Shown: in pieces, positions 8,152 through 17,075 of the stretch | Position numbering within the stretch: position 1 is the stretch's first letter | Layout: every line of letters begins with the position of its first letter | Source: an uncultured Subdoligranulum sp. | GTDB taxonomy: Bacteria > Bacillota_A > Clostridia > Oscillospirales > Ruminococcaceae | Assembly: GCF_937890665.1 (NCBI RefSeq) | Contig: NZ_CALADU010000095.1 | Span: forward strand, 1-64,000 | Direction of reading: 5' to 3' | Length of the DNA: 64,000 nucleotides | Translations under genes and position numbers: made by a program | Notes under the pieces: generated by a model | Told to the model about the DNA's origin: nothing | Seen by the model: the letters and a program-made list of their open reading frames with translations, nothing else | Databases searched by the model: none

Positions 8152-9442
8152 TCCGGTCGGCGGTATAGTATTCACTCCGCTTGATTTCTCCGGGCAGATC
8201 GATTCCGGTGCCCTCCCGCAGACCGAACGCTTCGAAATAATTGCAGAAGTTTTCCTTCCCCAATCGCGCGCCGATCTGGATGAAGCAGGGATTGCAACTG
8301 ACCGCCAACCCCTGCGCGAAAGTTTCCAGTCCATGGACATGGCCATTGGCACAGCGGAAGCGCGTCCCGGCCACATTGATTTTACCGGCGCAGACAAAGG
8401 TATCGGTGGGGGTACACACCCCTGTATCCAGTGCTGCCGCCGCTGTAATCAGTTTAAAAACACTGCCCGGTTCATACAAATCACTGATTGCCTTGTTCCG
8501 CCATTGGGTCTGTTGGGCTTCTTGCAGGGCTGCGCTGCGTGCCTCCCCCGTCAAGGCATCCACTTGCGCCCGTAATTCTTCGTTGATGAGCAGCCGCGGC
8601 GTGTTGGGGTCATAGTCCGGTTGGCTGGTCATTGCCAATACCGCCCCGGTTTGTACATCCATAACGATACCTACCCCGCGCTGGGCCACGTTGTGTTCTT
8701 TCACCGCCGCATCGATGGCGCTTTCCAGCCAATGCTGGATATTGGCATCAATCGTCAGCGTCAACGTATTCCCCGGGACCGCTTCCACCAAAGTTTGGTA
8801 ATGGGTAGGCATATCATAGCCCCACGCATTTTTTGCCGTCAAAATCTCACCGTTTTGTCCGGTCAAGACCTCGTCGTATTCCAGCTCCAATCCCCATAGA
8901 CCGGCATTGTCCACATCGGTAAAGCCCAGTATTCCCCCCATGAAATCCCCTTGCGGGTAAACCCGCTTGGTATCCTGTCGGATCTGGATGCCTTGTGCTC
9001 CCTGCTCGATACACCAACTGCGCACCGCATCTGCCATCTCTTGGTCCACACGGCGGCGCAGCAAACAATCGTTGGAACTGCGCTGGTTGAGCTTTTCCAA
9101 AGTTTCTTCGTAGTCCAGTTCCAAAATCTCGCTGAGTGCTTGGGCTGCCGGTTCCACCAGTTCATCCGCCAATTCCCGCGGCGCCGCACGGATGGTCCAG
9201 CAGGTTTCACTGGCTGCCAACAAGGTTCCGTCAGCCGCATAGATTTCCCCCCGGGCCGCCGGCAGTACAGCCCCCCGAAGCTGCTGATCCGCCGCTCGCG
9301 CGGCATAGCCCGCGGGGTCCCACAACTGCAAAACACAAAGACGGGCCAACAGCCCACCAAAGCATACTACTGCCAACCCAGCGGCCAGCACCCGTGCCCG
9401 CCGCCGCATGGTACGATTTTGTTGGGGTGAGAGATGGCGCAT
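8141..9442 (-). pseudogene. Class B penicillin-binding protein, N-terminal fragment (split gene)
   Basis: 434 codons of a SpoVD/FtsI-type PBP. There is one N-terminal membrane anchor (about 17-40) and the pedestal motif RGEIYAADGTLLA (64-76). The GFTDVDNAGLWGLE block follows (173-186), then the nucleophile motif SVFK (327-330) and SCN (382-384). The AAGGAGG site precedes the ATG. The frame continues 23 codons into the element and stops at 8069, so the product would lack the KSGT motif encoded at 3993-4511. Rebuilt length is 606 residues without PASTA repeats, typical for septal or sporulation transpeptidases. It is not next to other division genes here, so FtsI and SpoVD cannot be told apart. 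Confidence 0.9.
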
Positions 9443-9553
9443 GGCAAACCCTCCTTTTTATAAAGCAGCCCCTTAGACCACTGCTGTTGTACCCTATGCC
9501 AAGGCTTCCGTCAAAATGCCGAATTTCGAGGTGGAAATTCTCCCTATCGCCGA

Positions 9554-9582
9554 TTGACGTTTGCCTGTTGCCATTGTACACT
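9554..9582 (+). promoter_or_regulatory. Promoter of the alcohol dehydrogenase gene
   Basis: TTGACG (9554-9559), a 17-base spacer and TACACT (9577-9582). Transcription would start near 9589. Confidence 0.65.
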
Positions 9583-9594
9583 GGAGTCAACAAC

Positions 9595-9614
9595 ATTGAC
9601 ATTTTCTTGTCAAT
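9595..9614. promoter_or_regulatory. Palindromic operator candidate at the adh start site
   Basis: ATTGACA, six bases, then TGTCAAT: a perfect 7-bp inverted repeat located just after the expected transcription start and before the ribosome site. The 6-6-6 layout equals that of Rex (NADH-sensing) operators, although the half-site differs from the usual TTGTGA/TTGTTA. The regulator is therefore uncertain. Confidence 0.45.
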
Positions 9615-9633
9615 TACTAAGGAGGTAATTCCC

Positions 9634-10840
9634 ATGGCAAGATTTACTTTACCCCGCGACCTGTATCATGGCCCCAACGCGCTGGAGGCGCTGAAAACCC
9701 TTCCCGGCAAACGCGCTATGATTTGTGTCGGCGGCGGTTCGATGAAGCGCTTCGGTTTTCTGGATCGTGCCGAAGCATACTTAAAGGAAGCTGGTATGGA
9801 GGTTGCCCTGTTTGAGGGCATCGAACCCGATCCTTCGGTGGAAACCGTTATGAAGGGCGCTGCTGCCATGCAGGAGTTCCAGCCCGACTGGATTGTTGCC
9901 ATCGGCGGCGGTTCCCCCATCGACGCGGCCAAGGCGATGTGGATCAAGTACGAATACCCCGACATCACCTTTGAGGATATGTGCAAGGTATTCGGTATTC
10001 CGCCGCTGCGCCGCAAGGCACATTTCTGCGCCATTTCTTCCACCTCCGGCACCGCCACGGAAGTCACGGCTTTCTCGATCATTACCGACTACGACAAGGG
10101 CATCAAATATCCCATTGCCGACTTTGAGATTACGCCCGACGTGGCCATCGTGGATCCCGAGCTGGCCCAAGAAGCTGGTGGCCCACACCGGTATGGACGC
10201 CATGACCCACGCCATCGAGGCCTATGTCTCCACGGCAAATTGTGATTTCACCGATCCTTTGGCACTGCATGCCATCGAGATGATCCAGAACGACCTCGTC
10301 GGCAGCTACAACGGCGACATGGCCAAGCGTGACGCGATGCACAACGCACAGTGTCTGGCCGGCATGGCGTTCTCCAACGCGCTGCTGGGCATTGTACACA
10401 GCATGGCCCATAAGACCGGTGCTGCTTTTGCCGACTACGGCGCCCATATCATCCATGGTGCTGCCAATGCCATGTATCTGCCCAAGGTCATTGCCTTTAA
10501 CGCCAAAGACCCCACGGCCAAAAAGCGTTACGGCGTGATCGCCGACAAGATGCATCTGGGCGGCGGCAACGATGATGAGAAAGTCGCCCTGCTGATTGCC
10601 TATCTGCGCGGCATGAACGACGACCTGAACATCCCGCATTGCATCGCGCATTACGGTGCAGATTCTTACCCCTGCGAGCAGGGCTTTGTACCGGAAGAAG
10701 TCTTCCTGCAGCGTCTGCCTGAGATTGCCAAGAACGCTATCGGCGATGCCTGCACTGGTTCCAACCCGCGTCAGCCCTCGCAGGAGGAGATGGAGAAACT
10801 GCTGAAGTGCTGCTACTACGACACCGAGGTAGATTTCTAA
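9634..10840 (+). pseudogene. Iron-dependent alcohol dehydrogenase, frameshifted
   Basis: A member of the type III (Fe) alcohol dehydrogenase family, related to the AdhE C-terminal domain. It has the coenzyme loop GGGSPIDAAKAMW, the SSTSGTATEVTAF segment and the metal-binding histidines of HSMAHKTGAAF and IIHGAAN. AAGGAGG precedes the ATG at 9634. The first 181 or so codons run in one frame until about 10,168. Homology then resumes in the next frame as KKLVAHTGMDAMTHAIEAYV and runs to the stop at 10840. The missing piece between Ala-Gln and Lys-Lys-Leu fits loss of a few codons plus a frame change. It may be a true pseudogene or a sequencing or assembly indel. Confidence 0.85.
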
Positions 10841-10890
10841 AAAAAGAAGATCTTGTGGCTCTCCTGAGCGCCGCATAACAAACAAAGAAC

Positions 10891-10915
10891 GCCTCTCTGG
10901 TCCTTCCAGAGAGGC
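10891..10915 (+). terminator. Terminator after adh
   Basis: A 10-bp GC-rich stem (GCCTCTCTGG with its complement) and a five-base loop, followed by TCCTTTGTT. Confidence 0.8.
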
Positions 10916-10959
10916 GTCCTTTGTTGCGGTCAGTCGGCCGCCGGTGGGTCTGCCGTTTC

Positions 10960-10990
10960 TTGACAGATTTAGTCTATCGTGATAGACTAA
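10960..10990 (+). promoter_or_regulatory. Promoter with embedded perfect palindrome (operator) of the M23 operon
   Basis: TTGACA (10960-10965), a 17-base spacer and TAGACT (10983-10988). A perfect 10-bp inverted repeat TTAGTCTATC-GT-GATAGACTAA (10969-10990) covers spacer and -10, so a bound dimer would block RNA polymerase. I cannot name the repressor; no regulator gene is adjacent. Confidence 0.65.
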
Positions 10991-11045
10991 TGATACGTTT
11001 TGGCAGTTTTTCCCTCATTCCAAGATAAAAAAGGAGGCCTGCTGT

Positions 11046-12275
11046 ATGATCGGTTTGCCACGGGCACGCGTTGCCGCTGCTTTGTCGGCAGTCTGTCTGC
11101 TTGCTTGCACAGCTTCCCTTCCGGTACGCGCCGACAACCGGGAACAGCAGTTGGCTAACCAGCAGCAGCAAGCACAACAGGCCTACGAAAATGCACAGAA
11201 CCAACTGGAGGATTTGCAAAACCAACAAGCCGAAACTGAATCGCAGATCGATCAACTGCAAGGGAAAGCCTCCGATGTTGCCGCCCAGCTTTCCAGTGTA
11301 TATACCGCCCTGCAGGAGGCTGACCGAAACCTTTTGGAGCAGCAGGCTTTGGCCGACGAAGCGGCCGAAGCCTTAGCCCAGACCCAACAGGCCTATGACG
11401 ACAGCCTGCTTCGCTGCAAAGAACAACTGCGGGCTATGCAAGTCTTGGAGGGTGGCGGTGCCATCGGGCTGTTGGCACAGGCGGACAGCCTGTACCAGCT
11501 ATTGACCTTCACCGAAAGTTTGCAGCAAATCAGTGCCAAAAACGAGGAGATTTTGCAGGATCTGGACACACAAGCCGCCGCCTTGGAGGAGGCCAAGAAG
11601 CAAGCGGAAGCTGCCCGTCAGCAGGCAGAGGAGGCCAAAACAGCGCTGGATGCTCAGCAAAATCAGTTGAGCGATACGCAAACCCAACTGCAAACGGCTC
11701 TGCAAGACGCCAACGATGCTTTGAGCGAGCAGGAGGCCCAAGAGCAGGCCCAAGCGGTAGTCACCGAGGCCGCCAAAAAGGCCTATGAAGAAGCCACCGC
11801 CGCTTTGGATGCCTATGTGCGGGCCCAGAGCGACCGCTATACCACCGCCGACTTAGTCCTGACCAGTCTGGACTTCCGCTGTCCTTTGGACAGTTACAGC
11901 AGCATCACTACCCGCTTTGGCGAAGCCGACTCGTGGGGCACACCGCATCGCGGCACCGACTTTGCTGCACCCAACGGAACCCCCATCTATGCCATCGCCG
12001 ATGGTGTGATTAGCGCCGCAGGACCGGTGACCAGCTACGGAAACTGTGTGCAGGTCAGCCATGGTACCGCCAGCGACGGCAACCGCTATGACAGCCTGTA
12101 TGCCCACATGAGCCGAATCGCGGTCACACAGGGTCAGAGCGTCCAAAAAGGGGATGTCATCGGGTATGTGGGCAATACCGGTGATGTCTACGGCGTCAAC
12201 GGAGGATACCACCTACATCTCGAGTTGCGTGTCAACGGCAACCGGGTGGATCCGCTGTCCTATGTGCCCTGCTGA
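11046..12275 (+). CDS. Secreted M23 peptidoglycan endopeptidase with EnvC-like coiled coil
   Basis: 409 residues. The signal peptide covers about 1-29 (hydrophobic core, then Val-Arg-Ala-Asp). A Gln/Ala-rich coiled coil fills about 35-255. The LytM/M23 metallopeptidase domain follows (about 285-405), with the zinc motif HRGTD and the HLHLE motif near the end, so the catalytic site is complete. AAAGGAGG precedes the ATG. The coiled-coil-plus-M23 layout is that of EnvC/CwlO-like hydrolases that cut peptide crosslinks during growth or division, often under FtsEX control. It is followed 33 bases later by a second M23 gene and lies behind a promoter with a palindromic operator. Confidence 0.9.
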   Translation: MIGLPRARVAAALSAVCLLACTASLPVRADNREQQLANQQQQAQQAYENAQNQLEDLQNQQAETESQIDQLQGKASDVAAQLSSVYTALQEADRNLLEQQALADEAAEALAQTQQAYDDSLLRCKEQLRAMQVLEGGGAIGLLAQADSLYQLLTFTESLQQISAKNEEILQDLDTQAAALEEAKKQAEAARQQAEEAKTALDAQQNQLSDTQTQLQTALQDANDALSEQEAQEQAQAVVTEAAKKAYEEATAALDAYVRAQSDRYTTADLVLTSLDFRCPLDSYSSITTRFGEADSWGTPHRGTDFAAPNGTPIYAIADGVISAAGPVTSYGNCVQVSHGTASDGNRYDSLYAHMSRIAVTQGQSVQKGDVIGYVGNTGDVYGVNGGYHLHLELRVNGNRVDPLSYVPC

Positions 12276-12308
12276 TTTACACTACCGAGGCGGAGGAGGC
12301 GCCGCATC

Positions 12309-13751
12309 ATGTTTCTTTCTTCCATCCTGCAAAGTACGCTGGGTGATTTTCTCTATGCCGTAGGGTTCTTTGTCGAATACAGTTTTGTGCGCTTGGTGCG
12401 CGGTCTAAAATCGATTTGGCGCTGGCTGCTGGTTTCGCTGGGCAACCTGCTGGTGGTGGCGCTTCGGCCACCGGTACAGGCATTGGTAGATTTCGGCAGC
12501 GCTTTGCGTCAGCCGGGGCAGTTGCTTCGCTATCTGCTACCGTTGGTCGCTACAGGCGGACTGGTTTTTCTGGTCCGCGCCGGGCTCTCTCTGCCTTTCG
12601 CACTGCGGGTAGAGGTCAACGGCCAGACTGTAGGATATGTGGCCAGTGAATCGGTTTTTGACAGCGCCCGCGCCGATGTGCTGGCCCGCGTGAACTCCGC
12701 CCGAACACTGTTGGCCGCCGACAGCGAAACTCTGGACTGGGAGATTGAACCCGGCTATACCCTTTCGGTCAGTACAGAAACGATGACCGAAACAGAGATC
12801 GCCAACGAGATCTTGCGGATCAGCGGCAGCGAGATCACGGAAGGCACTGCCGTTTACGTAGACGGCGCCCTGCGTTTTGTCACCACCGAGGGGGATCATC
12901 TGCGCCGGTATCTGCGTACCATCGAGGAGCCTTGGGAAGATCCCACCAGCACCAGCACACGGGTTTCTTTTGCCCACGATCTCCGGTTGGTGGACGGTGT
13001 TTATCTGACGGATTCCATTACGCCCTACACCGACATTCTGCAAGATTTGCAGGCAGAGGACGGTGCCCTGCTGCAAGTTCAGGTCAACCAAACGGTGACC
13101 GAAGTGCAGGAAATCGCCTACGATACCGAAACACAGGAAGACAGCGAGATGGATTTCGGGAAGAGCGAGACGATTCAAGCCGGTGTGCCCGGCAGCCAAG
13201 CCATCACCCATGAATTGACCTATGTCAACGGAACGCTGCTGGACGATCAGGTCGTAGATGTGCAAGTGCTTCAGTCCCCCACCCCCGAGATCATTCGCCG
13301 TGGCACGCGGCTGCAAAGCGGCATGATCGGCAAACTGGGTACCGGCACCTTCATCTGGCCGGTGCCGGGCTACCGCTCCATCTCCCGTTGGGCCAACTTG
13401 AACCGCAACTCTCCCGGCTATCACCGCGGTGTGGATATCGCGGCCCCCTACGGCACACCGATCTACGCCGCCGACAGCGGCACCGTCGTGGCAGTGGTCC
13501 ATATGCATTATAGCTGGGGCAACTACGTGCAGATCGACCACGGCAACGGATATAAGACTTTATACGCCCATATGTCCAGCTTTGCAGTCGAGCTGGGTGA
13601 TACCGTCACGCAGGGTCAGGTCATTGGTTATGTGGGCAACACCGGCAATTCCTACGGCAACCATTGCCATCTGGAAATGACCTACAACGACGTTCTATTT
13701 AGCGCCCGGGATGTTTTCCCCGATATGCCCACCAGAAACCCTGACTTCTAA
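12309..13751 (+). CDS. Membrane-anchored G5-M23 peptidoglycan endopeptidase
   Basis: 480 residues. Hydrophobic segments lie in the first 110 residues and include a membrane helix near 75-95. An extracellular linker region follows, then a G5 domain (about 290-340, with THELTYVNGTLLDDQVVD), which in this family binds wall sugars. The M23 metallopeptidase domain (about 365-475) has HRGVD and HCHLE, so its zinc ligands are intact. GGAGGAGG lies ahead of the ATG. It is the second gene of a two-gene wall-hydrolase operon, and a terminator follows. Confidence 0.9.
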   Translation: MFLSSILQSTLGDFLYAVGFFVEYSFVRLVRGLKSIWRWLLVSLGNLLVVALRPPVQALVDFGSALRQPGQLLRYLLPLVATGGLVFLVRAGLSLPFALRVEVNGQTVGYVASESVFDSARADVLARVNSARTLLAADSETLDWEIEPGYTLSVSTETMTETEIANEILRISGSEITEGTAVYVDGALRFVTTEGDHLRRYLRTIEEPWEDPTSTSTRVSFAHDLRLVDGVYLTDSITPYTDILQDLQAEDGALLQVQVNQTVTEVQEIAYDTETQEDSEMDFGKSETIQAGVPGSQAITHELTYVNGTLLDDQVVDVQVLQSPTPEIIRRGTRLQSGMIGKLGTGTFIWPVPGYRSISRWANLNRNSPGYHRGVDIAAPYGTPIYAADSGTVVAVVHMHYSWGNYVQIDHGNGYKTLYAHMSSFAVELGDTVTQGQVIGYVGNTGNSYGNHCHLEMTYNDVLFSARDVFPDMPTRNPDF

Positions 13752-13768
13752 CACAAAACATTCCAAGA

Positions 13769-13818
13769 AAAAGCTCCGCCCCCAAATGCGATTGTGCGCA
13801 TCTGGGGGCGGAGCTTTT
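13769..13818 (+). terminator. Terminator of the M23 operon
   Basis: A 14-bp stem (AAGCTCCGCCCCCA and its complement) capped by a 16-18 base loop that itself pairs (ATGCG/CGCAT), then TTTT. Confidence 0.9.
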
Positions 13819-13829
13819 CGGTTGCAAAT

Positions 13830-14057
13830 TTTAGGGGAGTAACAACTTGAACTTGAGGAATCTTTATTCAAAAGGCACGAGGCCGAATTGGTTGTCTGCG
13901 CCGGGCCGGGACATTTGCCCCTCGCATGGTCCGGCGACAGTGAATTGGGTCTTTGGTATGTACCTTGACTTCCCTTATAGGATAACGGGCGAATGTGTCC
14001 GAGTTGTCACATGATTTTGAACCTTTTATGAATTTGGAAAAATCCGGCAAGTCGCTT
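13830..14057. other. Gene-free stretch between convergent operons
   Basis: No plausible ORF with a ribosome site, and no tRNA. The only structure seen is an imperfect inverted repeat: TGTCTGCGCCGGGCC near 13,900 against GGTCCGGCGACA near 13,930. It has no T run on either side. Function unknown. Confidence 0.4.
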
Positions 14058-14749
14058 TCAGCGCTGGATCCGCTTGTCGCAGCGGTTGGCCAGATAGGTT
14101 CCCACGGTTTGCAGAATCTGTACCAGAATGACCAGCAAAGCGGTAGCGAAGATTTCCAGCAGACCGTTGAAGCGATAGTAGCCGTAGTTGATGGCGATTT
14201 TGCCCAAACCACCGCCGCCGATAATAGCTGCCATAGCGCCATAGCCCATGATGGTGGTGGTGGCAATGGTCACGTTGGCGATCAAACTGGGCATACTCTC
14301 AGGAATCATGACTTTGGTAATGATCTGCAGCGGTGTGGCGCCCATGCTTTGGGCCGCTTCGATCACACCGGCATCCACCTCTCGGATGCTGGTTTCCACC
14401 AGACGGGAAACAAAGGGAAAAGAAGCAATGACCAACGGCACAATCGAAGCCGGCGTACCGATAGAAGTCCCCAGCAGCAGCCGGGACAGCGGGATGACAA
14501 TGATCATCAAAATCAGGAACGGCACACTGCGCAGCAGGTTGATCACTGCATTGAGCAGGCTCATAAACCAACGCGGCAAAGGCCGAATGCCGCCGGCTTC
14601 ACCCGTCACAAGGCAGACGCCCAACCGAAAACCAAGGCCAACAAAGTGGCTACGGCCGTGGACCAGATGGTTTCCCACGTTTCAAAGGGGATGGTGGGCA
14701 ATACCTGCAAAAAAGTAGCCCACTCTTTACTTGCCAACAATTCTGCCAT
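14058..14749 (-). pseudogene. metI: Methionine ABC transporter permease, one-base frameshift
   Basis: A MetI-family permease with five membrane helices. The first 38 or so codons from the ATG at 14749 (MAELLASKEWATFLQ) run in one frame to about 14,625. The remainder (LGVCLVTGEAGG onward, including the EAA loop EAAQSMGATPLQIITKVMIPES) is in another frame and ends at 14058. A single missing base in the GGTTGGG run at about 14,621-14,627 explains the shift exactly; restoring it gives Val-Phe-Gly-Leu-Gly-Val. The start overlaps the metN stop by one base (TGATG). This is either a recent inactivation or a sequencing error. The rest of the importer is intact. Confidence 0.85.
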
Positions 14750-15747
14750 CAGCCGTTCACCTCCTCACAGGTAATGCCGGGATAGTTCCGAATGTACTCC
14801 ATCGCTTTGTCTGCGGTTTCATCTTCCGGCAAAGCCAACAGCATGCTGCCCAGCGTCTGCCCATTTACCACCCGGGTATCTGCTGCCAAAATCGACACCA
14901 GCGCGCCGCACTGGATGGCCAAGCTGGCCACCAGCGGTTTGTCGGTGGTCTGGGTACCGTTGAACGCTACCCGGACCAGCTTGTGCCCCGGCATAGCTTC
15001 CGCCTTGGGCGCCCCAGCCGGATAGACCAGCCGCCGCGCCGCATCGGAGGTGGGGTGGCTGAAGATTGCCTGTACCTCCCCTTCTTCCACTACGGTACCT
15101 TCATCCAGAATCGCCACACGGTTGCAGATTTCCTCCACAACGCTCATCTGGTGGGTGATGACCACCACCGTAATCCCCAGCTCCCGGTTGATCTTCTGGA
15201 TCAACTGCAGGATGGCGTGGGTAGTGTTGGGGTCCAGCGCACTGGTCGCCTCGTCGCACAGCAAAACTTTGGGATTGGTAGCCAGCGCACGGGCAATGGC
15301 AATGCGCTGTTTCTGTCCGCCGGAGAGCTGGGCCGGATAGGCTTCCGCTTTATCCGGCAAGCCCACCAATTCCAGCAGTTCCCGGGCACGGGTTTCCGCC
15401 TTTTCCTTCGGCACTTTGGCCAGCTCCATCGGGAACATAATGTTGCGCAGGCAGGTGCGCTGCATCAGCAGGTTGAACTGCTGAAAGATCATCGTGATGT
15501 CGCGGCGTGCCGCACGCAGTTCAGCCGCACTGAGCTGCTGCATCTGGTGGCCGTCCACCACCACATTGCCTTCATCGGGTCGTTCCAGCATATTGATGCA
15601 GCGCACCAAGGTGGATTTGCCTGCACCGGACATGCCGATGATGCCGTAGATATCTCCGTCCCGGATGGTCAGGTTGATATCGTTCAAGGCGACGACCGTA
15701 CCGCTTTTGGTGGCAAAGCGTTTGGTCAGGTGTTGCAATTCGATCAT
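14749..15747 (-). CDS. metN: Methionine ABC transporter ATP-binding protein
   Basis: 332 residues. Walker A GMSGAGKS is near 37-44, the signature LSGGQKQR near 140, Walker B VLLCDEATSALD near 160, and the H-loop VVITHQ near 195. The C-terminal NIL domain (about 250-330) is the methionine-binding regulatory domain that gives trans-inhibition in MetN proteins. It lies 100 bases after metQ and overlaps metI, so one transcript metQ-metN-metI is expected. The protein energises import of L- or D-methionine. Confidence 0.95.
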   Translation of the reverse strand: MIELQHLTKRFATKSGTVVALNDINLTIRDGDIYGIIGMSGAGKSTLVRCINMLERPDEGNVVVDGHQMQQLSAAELRAARRDITMIFQQFNLLMQRTCLRNIMFPMELAKVPKEKAETRARELLELVGLPDKAEAYPAQLSGGQKQRIAIARALATNPKVLLCDEATSALDPNTTHAILQLIQKINRELGITVVVITHQMSVVEEICNRVAILDEGTVVEEGEVQAIFSHPTSDAARRLVYPAGAPKAEAMPGHKLVRVAFNGTQTTDKPLVASLAIQCGALVSILAADTRVVNGQTLGSMLLALPEDETADKAMEYIRNYPGITCEEVNG

Positions 15748-15850
15748 GGGTTTTCCCCCTCATTCTACAATAGGGAACGGGACCAACGCCCGTTCCCTAT
15801 TGATTGTACCTTACATGCCCCGGGCTTGCAAGGCTTTTTGCCGTTTTTAC

Positions 15851-16729
15851 TTAGAAAAGGGCCACAACAGCGCCGTCATAGGTCTCGTTGATGTAATCCT
15901 TGACTTCCTGACTCTGCAAAGCCTGCAGCAGAGCCTGTACGCCGGGGTTATTTTCGTTGCCTTCCTTGACCACCAGCACATTGGCGTAGGTCTGGGCCGC
16001 TTCCGAGGAAGCATCCTCGGTGGCCAGCGCGTCATTGCCTACCGAGAAGCCGGCTTCCAACGCATAGTTGCCGTTCATCACCGCGTAGTCTACATCCGCC
16101 AGCGTACGGGGCAACTGAGCAGCTTCCAGTTCCTTTACCTCCACATTGTGGGGATTTTCGGTAATGTCATTGACGGTGGCAGTCAGACCCGCATCCTCCC
16201 GGATGGTGATGATGCCCTGTGCAGCCAGAAGCTGCAACGCACGGGCTTCGTTGGTGGTGTCGTTGGGCACCGTGATAACCGCGCCGTCAGGGATCTCCTC
16301 CAGACTCTGACTCTTGCCGGGGTAGATGCCCAGCGGCTCGTAGTGAATGTCACCTACGCTGACCAGATGGGTGCCGTTTTCCTCGTTAAAGGAGTCGAGG
16401 TAGGGCTGATGCTGGAAGTAGTTCGCGTCCACTTCACCGCTTTCGGTGACCATATTGGGCTGCACATAATCGCTGAACTCAACGATTTCCAGCGTAATGC
16501 CCTGCTCTGCCAGCAGTTCCTTGGCCACATTGAGGATCTCGGCGTGAGGCGTGGGAGAGGCCGCCACCTTGATGGTAGTCCCGGCCAAATCGCTGCCAGT
16601 CTCCGCCGTAGAGGCAGCTTCCGAGGAAGCCGAGGTCGCGGTGGATTCGGAAACAGAAGCGGTAGAACCGCAGGCGGCAAGGCTAAGAGCCAGCGTACCG
16701 GCCAGAGCAGCAGAAATCAACTTTTTCAT
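15851..16729 (-). CDS. metQ: Methionine-binding lipoprotein
   Basis: 292 residues. The lipoprotein signal is MKKLISAALAGTLALSLAAC, with the lipobox cysteine at 20. A Ser/Ala/Thr-rich linker (21-45) precedes the NlpA/MetQ-type substrate-binding domain, with VAASPTPHAEIL near 55 and ANYFQHQPYLDSFN near 100. AAAAGGAGA precedes the ATG. It is the first structural gene of the importer, behind a roughly 350-base leader with a Met/Cys-rich leader peptide and a terminator. The leader therefore suggests control by methionine or cysteine supply. Confidence 0.95.
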   Translation of the reverse strand: MKKLISAALAGTLALSLAACGSTASVSESTATSASSEAASTAETGSDLAGTTIKVAASPTPHAEILNVAKELLAEQGITLEIVEFSDYVQPNMVTESGEVDANYFQHQPYLDSFNEENGTHLVSVGDIHYEPLGIYPGKSQSLEEIPDGAVITVPNDTTNEARALQLLAAQGIITIREDAGLTATVNDITENPHNVEVKELEAAQLPRTLADVDYAVMNGNYALEAGFSVGNDALATEDASSEAAQTYANVLVVKEGNENNPGVQALLQALQSQEVKDYINETYDGAVVALF

Positions 16730-16793
16730 AGGTAAAATCTCCTTTTCATTTGGTTGTGTGGTGTTGTGTGCGGGCAGGTCCCTCTACCTGCCG

Positions 16794-16838
16794 TCACATT
16801 CGCACACCGGGCTGTTTGTATACCGGACCACGTTCCAT
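16794..16838 (-). CDS. Second upstream ORF in the metQ leader (14 codons)
   Basis: The sequence encodes MERGPVYKQPGVRM behind a perfect AAGGAGG site, between the leader terminator and metQ. It is followed by a small hairpin (GGCAGGT/ACCTGCC). The very strong ribosome site suggests it is translated whenever the terminator is read through. The role is unknown; it could keep the mRNA loaded with ribosomes or be a second control point. Confidence 0.5.
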   Translation of the reverse strand: MERGPVYKQPGVRM

Positions 16839-16863
16839 TACAATGTCCTCCTTATCGGATTAG

Positions 16864-16908
16864 AAGCCAAAACAAAAGCGGGGCGCCGAACCGCTTCGGC
16901 ACCCCGCT
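16864..16908 (-). terminator. Attenuator terminator upstream of metQ
   Basis: On the minus strand AGCGGGGTGCCGAA, the loop GCGG, then TTCGGCGCCCCGCT, followed by TTTTGTTTT. It lies between the Met/Cys leader ORF and metQ. Its 5' arm contains GCCGAAGC, the exact complement of GCTTCGGC within the leader ORF (16962-16969), so an alternative antiterminator can form. Confidence 0.85.
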
Positions 16909-16920
16909 GTGTTCCTTTCT

Positions 16921-17016
16921 TTACGCGCCCAAATTCGCGCACGAGAAGGCAAGCACAGGCCGCCGAAGCAAACTGCACATGCACATCATCATGCCAAAGT
17001 GACGGCTACGGTTCAT
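16921..17016 (-). CDS. Met/Cys-rich leader peptide of the metQNI operon
   Basis: A 31-codon ORF preceded by AAGGGGAA ten bases before the ATG, 60 or so bases after a consensus promoter. It begins MNRSRHFG, then carries Met-Met-Met-Cys-Met-Cys at codons 9-14 and another Cys at 26. Immediately after that run, codons 16-19 contain GCTTCGGC, able to pair with the 5' arm of the downstream terminator. The layout fits ribosome-mediated attenuation: stalling on scarce Met-tRNA or Cys-tRNA would leave this segment free to form the antiterminator and allow metQNI transcription. I recognise no known protein family. Confidence 0.75.
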   Translation of the reverse strand: MNRSRHFGMMMCMCSLLRRPVLAFSCANLGA

Positions 17017-17075
17017 CGCCTGTGTTCCCCTTTTTTGCAAATTGGGCAAGCCGGTAAACGGCTTCTCTGGCTATG

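Noticed and set aside
9136..9633. Upstream extension of the alcohol dehydrogenase frame into the PBP region
   Set aside because: Open by chance on the strand opposite the PBP; the ATG at 9634 has AAGGAGG and matches the family start.
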